A stretch of DNA of 64,000 bases from Trichomonas vaginalis G3 (taxonomy: Eukaryota; Parabasalia; Trichomonadida; Trichomonadidae): assembly GCF_026262505.1 (NCBI RefSeq), contig NC_067207.1:18196082-18260081 (forward strand). The letters run 5' to 3'. The notes beneath the pieces were generated by a model, which saw only the letters and a list, made by a program, of their open reading frames with translations, was not told where the DNA came from and made no database searches. Both the position numbers and the translations under genes were made by a program. Of this stretch, positions 9,711-19,850 are shown in pieces (position 1 is the first letter of the stretch; the number at the start of each line of letters is the position of its first letter).

Positions 9711-11045
9711 TTAATGCTTCATCATCTCATCTAATTGTTTTTGAAGTGCAGACCGCGCCTTCTCTGCTTGTTGATACTTCTCTGTATACATTTTAACTAT
9801 ACTTTTCATAGCATCTGGGCGTTTTTTGAGTTCGCCTATTTCGACAGTTAAATCGTAGTTCTTCTGCTTCTCAGCTTCAAGTTCGGCTTGAAGTTGCTCA
9901 TTTTGTTGTGTTAAATTATCAATTGTTTTCTGTTTACTTTCAAGAATTTCTTTATTGCAAAATTGATGTTCGGCTTCAAGTTGTTTAAGGCGCTCTTGAT
10001 CAACAGATTGATTTCCATTCTTAGGAGAGTTCTTATTTAAGTTCTCTAGATAATTTAATTTATCTCTCATGTTTTCAATAACTTTCTCCAGAGTTTCAAT
10101 ACGTGATTCATAATCTTCTTCGTATCCAAAGTCCTTTTCTTCAATTTGATCTTGAAGTTCTGTAATTTTTGCCTGAAGTTGAGCATTTTCGTTTTGTAAT
10201 GAGACGTTCTTTGTGGATAATTCGATTATTTTAGAACTCAAATCATTACTGTTTGTAGCCCCATCATTTTTAGGACTAGATTGTTTTAGTCTAGCAATTT
10301 CTTGAAGAAGCTGAGCATTTCTTGCGTTTAATTGATCTTTTTCTGACTTATCTTGCTCAATTTGTGTTTGGGCAATCCTCACTTGCGTTCCAAACAACTG
10401 AATTTGGCTAGCTTGCTGCTGATTTTTGAGAGCTAATTCCTTATTCTGTGCGAGGGCTTCTTCAAAATGTTTTTTAAGAATCTGAGCCTGACTACTTAAG
10501 CTATCTTCAGTTTCCTTTTGCTTTTCGAAAGAATCATCAAGTTGCTCTTGTAATTCCATCTTCTCTTTGATTAGCGATGTAATTTGATCTCTAAGATGAT
10601 TCATATCATCATTCTCGCCTTCTTCTTCATATTGCTGTTCTTCAATACTGCTTATATGGTCTTTGAGCCTTCGAACTTCGATTTCAAGATTCGAATTTCG
10701 CTCAATTGTAATTCTTTGATTCTTTGCCATCTGTTGTATATTATCTTCGTATCTTTTTGCGATATTATCGCATTCGTTTTGTAGTGTTATCACTTCTTTG
10801 GCATTATTCGTTAATTTTTGATAAACCGATTCAAGCTCTTGTTCAAGAGCAGCAACTTTCCTCTTCTCCATTATATACAGTGTAACGTATTTCTTTGCTT
10901 CTCTGACAAGTTGGATAGATTCTTCTAACTCTGATTGCTCTTCCTCTTCATCAAAATCATTTGGCGATGATCTTAAGCCAATATTAGCTAATTCTTCATA
11001 TTTCTCGCTATCTGTGCGAATCAATGAACTATTTCTTGAGCGCAT
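9711..11045 (-). CDS. Long coiled-coil protein, 444 aa
   Basis: After about 40 Ser/Glu-rich residues, nearly the whole protein from about 45 to 440 is heptad-patterned, rich in Glu, Gln, Lys, Leu and Asn (for example LEQELESVYQKL and KEKMELQEQLDDSF). There is no proline-rich break except a short charged linker near residues 255-265. There is no catalytic domain, signal peptide or membrane segment. Such proteins usually act as cytoskeletal, centrosomal or Golgi scaffolds, but nothing here fixes which. The start is the ATG at 11045 with an AT-rich leader. Coiled coils resemble each other by composition, so family names based on similarity would be unsafe. Confidence 0.8.
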   Translation of the reverse strand: MRSRNSSLIRTDSEKYEELANIGLRSSPNDFDEEEEQSELEESIQLVREAKKYVTLYIMEKRKVAALEQELESVYQKLTNNAKEVITLQNECDNIAKRYEDNIQQMAKNQRITIERNSNLEIEVRRLKDHISSIEEQQYEEEGENDDMNHLRDQITSLIKEKMELQEQLDDSFEKQKETEDSLSSQAQILKKHFEEALAQNKELALKNQQQASQIQLFGTQVRIAQTQIEQDKSEKDQLNARNAQLLQEIARLKQSSPKNDGATNSNDLSSKIIELSTKNVSLQNENAQLQAKITELQDQIEEKDFGYEEDYESRIETLEKVIENMRDKLNYLENLNKNSPKNGNQSVDQERLKQLEAEHQFCNKEILESKQKTIDNLTQQNEQLQAELEAEKQKNYDLTVEIGELKKRPDAMKSIVKMYTEKYQQAEKARSALQKQLDEMMKH

Positions 11046-11287
11046 TTTATTTTTTTCAATAAAAAATGAATTCCTTTTTTGACAATTTATCGTTTATTTT
11101 TTTATTTCCCAAAAATTGTATTTCTCTTATTCAACAATAATTCACAATCTTATGAATAAATCTTAATCAGATTGAAAGGATAACGATAATTTTTTTGAAT
11201 GGATATAAAAAGCATTTTGATAAATTTTTTTCATAAACAGTCCGTATAGTATATCTTTATAAAATATAAAAAACAAAAAATAGTATA

Positions 11288-14200
11288 TTACAAAATAATA
11301 TATTTGACTTCTCCTTTTGGCGTCAAGAAAACTAATTTTCTAGATTTCATGAAAACCCACTCAGAATCCATTGAAGCCTTGATATCTCTCATTGCAATCT
11401 TGGATATCCAATCTTCTCCGTCCACTCTGTTATTCAAAGGATGTATCTTATCACTCTTAGAAAGAACAAAAGCAGGCATTTGAAAATCACGTAAAATCGA
11501 AGTCATTATTCCTATGATTTCGAATGGGAATTTCTCATTGTACAAAACATTTCCACATAGATCGAAAACGTTGACAACAGTTGATTTCAAGACTTCGCTG
11601 AAGCTTGAACCTATTATTTCTCCTCTTTCAGTAACATGCAAAGTAGAAACAGTCAAAGCCCGAGTTTCTAAAGAAAATGAATTTCTCAATCTTTTTTCTG
11701 TTGGAGAAGTAATGAAAATAGTATTTGAAATGTCAATACTCGCGACAACATCGTAATCAATGTTTCCACTTATTGACTGGATCGGGAACGAGTGGAATTG
11801 CATTGCTGCAATTTTATTGAAATTATTCGCATCCCAGACATATAAAGCTGAATCACTTCCACCTGTAACAATGTAATTCTCTCCAATACTCGTCAAACAA
11901 TCGACAACACAGTTTTCATGTGTCATTTTACCTATTTCTTTCTTCTTTTCTATTGAGTAGCATTTAACAATTGTCATCTTCGGTTGACAATAGAATATCA
12001 TAGTTTTCGCCACTTACAACACAAAAAGATTCATTTGGAATTTTGATAGATTGGTCATTCAAAATCAAAGGATTGTTATCTATTTCTTTGATGATTTGTC
12101 CTTTGTTTGTTACACAAACGCCATTCTCAAACAAAATTGGATTACCAATCAAAGAAAGAGGATTATTATCAAGTAAAGAAGAATTAATAACTTTTTCGGA
12201 AGTTGCCAAAGTTGGAAGTTTTTCTGTTGAACTTCTAATTGTTTTCTCTTTCTTTTGTTCACTCAAATCGAATGTGTTTCTTGATGTCAATGATTTCCTC
12301 AACCTTGGTGTTCTTTGAGCATGAAGTTGAGAAAACAATTTCATTGGCAAACAACCGAAATTTGCACAGTGATTTTGAAGCAAAGCAAGGGATTCTTCAT
12401 CCAAATTATCAGTCAAACTTTCGTGGTAACTGAATGGATGATAAACATTTTTATGCTGTTCTGATCTTTGGAAGATTCCGAACACTAAATCAATCCATTC
12501 ATTGATGTGTTGAGATACATAAGGACATTCCAAAGCGTACCTCATCTTCCAAATGAAATCTGTTGATGAGATACACCAATTAGGAAGTTCCACGTCGTCA
12601 ACAACTTTTCCTTTCAAGTTCTTTCCGAGATCGAAATGATTTGAGTTCAAAAGGAAATATCTCGATGAATAGAACTGAGGAACTAATTCTCTGTAATCTC
12701 CTGCTAATCCAGAAACACTCTTCCATGCACTAATTATTGATCTGAACAATCTTCCTGGATGATCAAATTTTCCATCTTGCAAACGAATGTGCAAACTAGT
12801 GAATGGTTCTGTTCTTATCAAATATCCACAAACAGAACTTGGATTCGACATATTCGATCTGTAGAGACATTTCTGCATCGGATCATCAACAATTTCATAA
12901 CTCCTTAGAAGGTTATTGAACCTTTTTTCGTTCATTGCTCCTAAAGGTTTCGAAAAGTCTCTGAAAAACGAAATGTCGTCAACATCGAAATTCTGTCTTT
13001 TGTAGTCAGAAATAACCCATGGAAACACAGGATATTGAGATATATCATTAAAAGATCTTCCTGCAACAATATTCAATAAATATAAATATTGATAATTCGA
13101 GAGATTTAAATCTCTCCAAAGATCAACAATTTTTGATTTTTTGACTAAATCTTCTGCAGAAATATTTTGTATCAAAGAGTTTGTTGCTTTTCTAAACAAA
13201 GAAAATGTCTTTTCATTTGGAAATTCGATCTTTAAGTTCTGCAATTCCTGTTCAAACTCTTCTCTGTCATTCATATCACTGAAATAAAACAAATAACTCC
13301 TCATCGTCGTCAAGAAAATTTCAATTCCTATCTCATTATGCATGTAAAATCTTCTGAAAATGTAACTGATTTTGTTGACATTTATTTCGATGTATTTCGT
13401 CTGTAAATCATAATTACTAGCAGGATCTACAGTAGCTCCAAATGTATCTGCTGTATAAACACCATCGAAAATTATCTTATCCGGAAATAACCTTAAATGA
13501 CCTTTATAAAAACCGCTCAATTTTCTTAACGTTACACTGAAACTTGTCAAAGATTTCATGAGTTCTCCAAACTTAGGAACGAAAGAAAGAGCGGAAATCT
13601 TTTTAAGGGTGCACCCGTATGTACGTTTATTTGAGAGGAGGAGGATTACCCTCTCAATTTTGAGGGATTCGTTGGTTTATTTTCTCGATGAATATGCAAT
13701 AAAATTCGATTTTTACCTTATCAATATACTTCATATAATATACACATGTTCATGTAAAAACTTTTTCCCAAAATCCTCAGGAATTAAGGGATTTTTGAAT
13801 TTTAAGAATTTTTTTCGAATTTTTTCGAAAAAAAAAATATTTTCAGAACAGCCTTAACGGCTAAGATTTAGGAACAATGTTAAGTATCAAAAAGAAAGGA
13901 GGTCTGATATAGACAACATATATCGTTGAAGGTTGAAAAAATCTCTAATATTTGAGCCCAAAATTTCAAATTTTAATTTTTTGAAAAAAGAGGCCACCCG
14001 TATGTACGTTTATTTGAGAGGAGGAGGATTATATTTTTGAAAGGGTGAAACATTATGAATATGTTAATTATATAATAATATGTATTATTATAAAAAAGAA
14101 AAAATAAAGCACGATAAAATTTTTCTTTCTTGATTTTTTACAAAATCTACTTAGAATTATGCAAAATATGACTAAATAATTATAAATTTCAAGTTAAATT

Positions 14201-16902
14201 TTAATTTTGATAAATAATTTAAATTTCAAAATATCAAGTTCAGTTCGACTATGTATGTAGTAATTCCTCAATAAAGTACCAAAACCCTATTAAAATATAT
14301 GAACATTTTCAACATTTTAATGTTTTTATTTAAAAATTTGATGGAATATGAGCTTCAAACAATTATTATGTAAATAAAAATAATTAAATATATGTATTTA
14401 TTCGTATTACAACCGTAGTAAGTCGATTCTTCCTTTCTTCTACTGAGTTTTGAATTTGATTTCGAATTGTAAAGAGATTCAAAGGGAAAATACTAGCGGA
14501 TAAAAACTACCTCCATGAAAGGGTCATAATGGACTCAAGTTGTATTTTTTGATATTTTTTGCTTTTCGAGCCTAAATAGGTAGCCAAGATAATGCCTAAA
14601 AATAAGGTTCTAAATTCTGAAGTTTACATGATCCTCTCGTGTGCACCCTTAACCTTAATTTCATCGAAGTTTTCCTCTTCTTCTTCGTTCTCGTTTTGCT
14701 GCGTCGAATCTCTCATGTTTGATGCTTTTTTGTGGTCATCAAAATTCAATTCTCTTCTCATGAAAACTGTTTCTCCGTTCAAATTAACTCTCGTTGAATA
14801 TCTCCAGTGAACAATGTCTTCGTAAACATGTCATGGACCTCCATCTGTTTTAACAAGTCTTAAAAAGGAATAAAATATCTTCTTTTGTTGCAAAATTTTG
14901 CTTTCATATGATTTTTTGTTGAATTCTGTCAAATCATAAAAAGCGGTTTTGTTTTCAATCAAAACTAATTTTTCATCAGGTTTGAAAACGAAATCATCGA
15001 AATCAAACAAGTATTCAACAGGTTTAGATATCATTGCTTCTGCCAATTCAACTATAGCGCTTTCATTGTTTTTCGACATTATTTTTTCATAAATTTCTTT
15101 TGTTGCATTCGGATAAAGTCCAACAATATTCGTAAAAGCAGTTAAAACATTGATTTTCTTGTCATTTATCGAAATATTCAATGACATGTTCTTGTTGAAT
15201 AAAAATCCTAAAATTTTGGCGGTTTTGCCAACAAATTCTTCATTTTTGTTTTTCTGCAAGAACATGCAAGAAATTTTACACAATCTCACTAGATACATTT
15301 CATTCTGTGCTTCTAAATCATCGATTTCTTCTATTAAAAGTGCCAAAATTGTTAAAATTTCAGTAGGATTCAAAATAGAAAACAAAATTTCATATTTTTC
15401 ATCTTTTGTCATTAAACTTTGTTTCAAAAGTGTTGAAAACAGCTTTGGTTCATAATGGTAGTTCTTAATAAACAACGTGAAATAATACAACCAAGAAGCA
15501 ACACCAAATATATTTGACAAAGAATTAGGAAATTCAATCATTGAATTAAATAATTTTGGCAAATAATTTTCAGGTAATTTGAAATCATTTGCGTATTTAA
15601 ACAACATAACTAATATCTGCGGATAAACAATTTGGTGGCTGCCTGATTTAAGAAAGTCTTCATTAAAAATAGAAATATCAAAAATAATTGTTAATAACTG
15701 ATTGATAAAATCAATTGTAATAAAGTCCATTTTCTGGTTTTCTAAGACTTCTTCATTGATTATTGTTGAAATTGACAAATTGTATTTCATTGTCATTTTT
15801 TCATCAACTGAATACAAAAGTGTCATTGCTTTCAATGTCAAAAACTTAATTTCACTTGATTCTGACTTTAAATAAAGAGAAGTAAAACCATCTAAAGCTT
15901 TTGCCAAATTAGAAAACGCGTATCTCATGAAATCATGTTCAATAAATAACCTTTGTAAAGTTTTCAAAATATTTTTCTGTATCATTTCGTTTTCGCAATG
16001 CAAACCATTTAAATAAAGGAATAACATACTTGGAAAGTTCGGAGATATCTTAAATATCATTGAGAAACAATTAAATATATGCGGATAAACATTGGATAAA
16101 TCAGTTTCATTCATTTCTTCAAAATTGAAGGGAATATAATCGTCGAATTCAAATTTAAACGGTTTCAAAGAAATTTTTGAACAAATTTGGTAAATTAAAC
16201 TATCTTGTGTTGAAAACTCGAAAACCTTTGGATCTTCTGATATCATTTGCGGCAAATTTTTGGAGTAAACGTAATAAGAAAATGAAAAACCCTTTTGTAA
16301 TATCAAATTAAAATTCAAGAAAATATTTTGTACAAAATCTTTTTTCATATCACTTGTCAGACAATCATAAATTTCTTTTAATTTGTCAGCGAATTTTTCA
16401 TTGAACAAAAGTGGATTTATATTTGTCATTATACTTGCAAACAAGCTGAATCCGCCTACATTTTGCCATAATTGCTTTAAATAATCATCTGATGAAATAA
16501 CGTTCTTCGAAAGTGACAAAAATGAATTCAAAACATTTTGATTTTTTGCTTTCAAAAAAGTGGCAAAATCAAATTATAAGTTGAATCGAATTTCAACACG
16601 TCGACAATAGAATTAATAAAAGGAACAGCAACAGCAGTTATTTTTGCTCTTTTTCCAGAGTTTTTCGTTGTAGACATCAATCTTTGTATTTTGTTATTTA
16701 CATTAGAAGGAATTGCAGAGAAAATGTAGTCAGAAGGAGGTTCATTTCTTTCTATCGCTTTGTTTGCCTTCTTCGTTGTTTTCTCTATATTCTTTGACGG
16801 CAAAATAAAAACAGGTCCAATGTCTCCAACGAAATATTTCTGTTCTCGTGACATTCCGATTCTTACTCGCATTTGATGCTGCTCTAAATGCGGCATATTA
16901 AC
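11288..16902 (-). pseudogene. Broken BEACH-domain gene (ConA-like, armadillo, PH, BEACH, WD40)
   Basis: Minus-strand pieces read in BEACH-protein order. 16902-16552 has a ConA-like end (KYFVGDIGPVFILPS). 16555-14831 is a helical armadillo-like part. 14830-14653 continues that frame (EDIVHWRYSTRVNLNGETVF), leading into the PH region. 13602-11964 has PH then BEACH (YPVFPWVISDY, FRDFSKPLGAMN, HYGSHYS-like FYSSRYFLLNSNHFDLG, ELPNWC, VFGIFQR). About 12000-11288 has WD40 (IVTGGSDSALYVWDA). Lesions visible: a one-base frameshift in a T6 run near 16555; an in-frame TGA at about 14831; a 1042-bp TTAA element at 13607-14648; a one-base shift near 11990. The 5' end stops at 16903 against a foldback element, so the N-terminus is missing. 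Removing the element and one TTAA restores the frame across the site. BEACH proteins act in membrane traffic. A decayed paralogue is most likely. Confidence 0.85.
13607..14648. mobile_element. TTAA-flanked non-autonomous element, family A copy 1 (1042 bp)
   Basis: The element is bounded by TTAA at 13603-13606 and 14649-14652. The ends form a short inverted repeat starting GGGTGCAC (left GGGTGCACCCG, right read inward GGGTGCACACG). A 36-37-bp block beginning CACCCGTATGTACG occurs twice inside, near 13613 and 13997. There is no transposase frame; the 80-codon open stretch after the left end exists in both copies but looks incidental. A near-identical copy lies at 23152-24192. The insertion sits in the linker before the PH domain of the BEACH pseudogene. 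Ends and target site fit a Kolobok-like or other TTAA-specific transposon, mobilised in trans. Confidence 0.85.
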
Positions 16903-17575
16903 ATATAAAACCAAAAATAATTGTTATAATTTAAATGAAGAAGTAATTTAAAACGATTTTATTTATGATCAAATTTTATATATTTTTTTGGATCAAATCC
17001 ATTTTAATAGAATTTATATACTATTCATCTATTAATAAACACTACCGTATATTATTTTTTAAGCTATCTTATTTTTTGAACTTTTATTCAAATCTTTGGT
17101 CGCAAGAAGAATTGCATGATAAATAAAAACATTTAATCAAAGTCAATTTTATTTTTCATATTCAAATGGACTGAGTGTTAACATTTAACATTTTTTGCTA
17201 ATTGTCGTCAAAAATTAGGCGTAAAGCAAAAATTGATATTTCATATGGTTTTATGATAGATAAGCATTATATTCCCACTCATTATATTCGTAAATTTTGA
17301 GGTTTATCCTTCGCTTTTAAGATCATTGAATTTGATTTTTATATAAAATAGTTATATATTAGAAAATAATATGAGTTTATGTGATATTATTTTTCAGAAG
17401 ATTTTGTGTTCTTCTTCAAAATTTTATTTTTTTATTAAAAAGAATCTTTACAAAATATACATTTACTTTAATTAATATTTAAAAACGTGCTCTATCAAAA
17501 GTTCCAAAAATTCAATATTTTAGCTTTTCTGAGGTGTCACTTTTGATGAATTTCTGTTTACAACATTGAAAAAAT
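16903..17575. mobile_element. Half copy of foldback element B, abutting the BEACH pseudogene
   Basis: The sequence is the reverse complement of the left half of the element at 24590-25844. It begins in that element's central loop (ATATAAAACC, 16903) and ends at the outer terminus (reading outward CTGTTTACAACA, 17575). It has only one arm of the long hairpin and one terminal repeat, with small indels relative to the complete copy. Its inner end coincides with the point where BEACH coding similarity stops, so an insertion or rearrangement removed the gene's 5' part. Confidence 0.8.
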
Positions 17576-18669
17576 CAATATTGGAAAGGATAATAAACTG
17601 CGACATTTAATCATGAAATAATTGGTTACAGCAATATTGTCAAATTTTGCTGAGGTTAATCTGAAAAATGACACTAAAAATCTAATGTTGCTGATAATGT
17701 AGTTGAACTGTAATTTAATTCCAAAAATCTAACTCTCAATTTTTGAATGTGTTTTTATCGTTTTTCTATCCAATTATGACTTCGGCAAACAAATTGACGG
17801 TCGATGACGAGTAGTATCAATGTGTTATGTTGGTCGATGTGTTCTGAATTTTTGTAGTTTGGACACCATATTTATTCAGGGTGAATCGATACTTTTGAAA
17901 TCAATTTCTCTATTTGCTTTAACTTTAATTATCTAATTTCTATGTACTATCTTGATACGTTTTAGCATGATTATATGGTAAGTTTTAAGATTGATGATGA
18001 ATTTATATTTCAATACATTTTTAATATAAATTATGGCATTTTTACTATGGTAAGCATCTAAATATTTTCTGTTACTATTGAATAGATCGAGTTATGCTTT
18101 ATTTAATGCAATATTGAGATCAATCGAATCTTCAGAGTATCTTAGTTGAAATCTGATAGATCTAGCTTCTTATCTGCCATAAATTGCTAGTCATCATCTT
18201 GGAAAGATATTTCAGGTTAATATTCCATTTCCTTTTCAATATACTTCAACCATAGCTCTTAAGAACATCAAATCAATATAATGGATTTGATGTGTTTCTG
18301 TCTTCTCTTACTCCATTAAACAAAGATAATTGAAAAATATTCAAACTGTAAAATATTCAATTTAAATAATGGTGAGTGTAACAAATAGCACGATGGTTAG
18401 CAGACAAATGTTCACAAATGTAACTCTCAATATATAATAATATGGAAATATGAAAATATATAATTTCAATATAAGATGCCTTTCTTTTCTAAATGCATAT
18501 ATTTTGAGCTCATAACTCGGATTTTGATGGTTTGCGACCGAGAAATAATGATTTCCATGGTGTGAAAAAAAGCATTTCGCAAACATTTTTTGAAAATGGA
18601 TTCCTTGATGTCTGATCCGGAACAAATTATTTTTTTGTGTTTTTTCTTCCACCAACATCAAATTTAAGA
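17576..18669. other. Intergenic, about 1.1 kb, nothing firm
   Basis: AT-rich sequence with a slightly less AT-rich patch near 17780-17890 that gives no convincing ORF on either strand. A 99-codon minus-strand frame at 18362-18661 is Phe/Tyr/Ile-rich and hydrophobic at its end and looks like chance. No tRNA or repeat recognised. Confidence 0.5.
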
Positions 18670-18822
18670 TGAATTCAGATACTGGTGAAACTCCTCAGAA
18701 AAAACTCTCCCTCACAATTTTCCCAGAAAAAATGCATGTATTCAATTTTGAAAGATTTACGTCTTCACAAAAAACATCTCCATTCAAATTCTAACTTTGA
18801 GAGCTCTCTTTATTTTCCCGAG

Positions 18823-19344
18823 ATGCAAGCAGCATCAAGCACTCCATCAGGTCTTCTTCCACCAAAGACACTATGGACAAAGGAAGAAGATCAATTACTC
18901 ACTACAGTTGTGAATCAATTTGGTGCAAAGAAATGGAATCAGCTTGCTCAGTTCATTCCTGGTAGAACTGGAAAGCAATGCAGAGAAAGATGGATGGCTC
19001 ATATATCCCCAAATGTTAGAAATGATGATTTCAGTGTAGAAGAAATTAAACTATTGCTAGAACTTCATCAGAAGTATGGAAATACATGGTCACAGATATC
19101 CCAGTATTTTGATAGAAGACCACCCAATGTTATTAAGAACAAATTTAATTGTTTACTTAGAAAATCGAATACTCTTCAAAAGAGTAAGCCAACTGTTAAG
19201 CAAATTAAGCCAAAGACTGTCAGAAAATGTTATATGATTCCAATTCAATTTGAAAGAATCCCAATTGAAACAGTTCCAGAATATATCATTGAAGAAGAGC
19301 CAGTCTTTGACTATTTTGAGGAATTCTCCTCACAAGCGTTTTAA
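18823..19344 (+). CDS. R2R3 Myb-like DNA-binding protein
   Basis: Two Myb repeats are clear. R2 is LWTKEEDQLLTTVVNQFG through GRTGKQCRERW, with three Trp-position residues. R3 is FSVEEIKLLLELHQKYG through RPPNVIKNKFNCLLR, where the first Trp is Phe. Trichomonads have many such short Myb proteins, several of which regulate stage- or iron-dependent genes; the target here is unknown. The C-terminal tail of about 60 residues is basic then acidic. The start is uncertain. I use the ATG of MQAASSTPSG, but the frame is open upstream to 18685. A different-frame ATG at 18670, with an initiator-like TCAAATTT just before it, opens a 41-codon frame that overlaps. An upstream ORF or a frameshifted N-terminus is possible. 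Confidence 0.85.
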   Translation: MQAASSTPSGLLPPKTLWTKEEDQLLTTVVNQFGAKKWNQLAQFIPGRTGKQCRERWMAHISPNVRNDDFSVEEIKLLLELHQKYGNTWSQISQYFDRRPPNVIKNKFNCLLRKSNTLQKSKPTVKQIKPKTVRKCYMIPIQFERIPIETVPEYIIEEEPVFDYFEEFSSQAF

Positions 19345-19850
19345 TTTTTGTATGTTATTTTGTTATTTATATCTAAACTAAAAAATGTAGTTTAAATTCA
19401 ATAATTTTTTTGCAAAGAAGGCCTGTCATTCAATGCATAAATAGGTATTTTAGAATTATACTATTTGGAAGAGTAATTAATCCTAATATTATAAGTTAAT
19501 TAAGCATTCTCAAAAAATATGGTAAAATTTCTCAAAACCTGCGTTCAAAAAGGCAAAATTATATGCAATTTACATAATCGAACATTTGTTTACTAGTGAA
19601 TGATCAAATCCAAATAAGAATCTTATTCAAAACTTTCAAAACTGACGAAGCACTCAAAAACATTGCGCATATACTTTTCAAATGAGGAGATAATCTAATG
19701 GTATTTGCATCGCTATTCTATAAGTTGATATCTGCCCAGATTCAAATTGGAAACTCTATTATTATATATTTATCGAATTTACTCTTGTGTGTTTCATCAT
19801 TACATCTTCTTTATGCTATATTTTGAAATCTGGCCTCTAAAATTAAATCA
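19345..19850. other. Intergenic with a weak tRNA-like stretch at about 19686-19757
   Basis: Within AT-rich sequence, 19686-19757 has an A-box-like TAATCTAATGG and a B-box-like AGATTCAAATT followed by GGAAACTC. Acceptor and T stems do not pair properly, so at best it is a decayed tRNA. The rest shows nothing. Confidence 0.3.

Noticed and set aside
13614-13625. GTATGT words as 5' splice sites of trichomonad introns
   Set aside because: No matching branch/3' site of the ACTAACACACAG type follows at a suitable distance, and the genes are continuous.
13558-13857. 99-codon plus-strand ORF (and the matching ORF at 23073-23414)
   Set aside because: It lies mostly in element A, differs at its start between copies and ends in a Phe/Lys-rich homopolymer-driven tail; not a gene.
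18362-18661. 99-codon minus-strand ORF before the Myb gene
   Set aside because: Hydrophobic AT-driven composition, overlaps the Myb promoter region and has no clear start signal.
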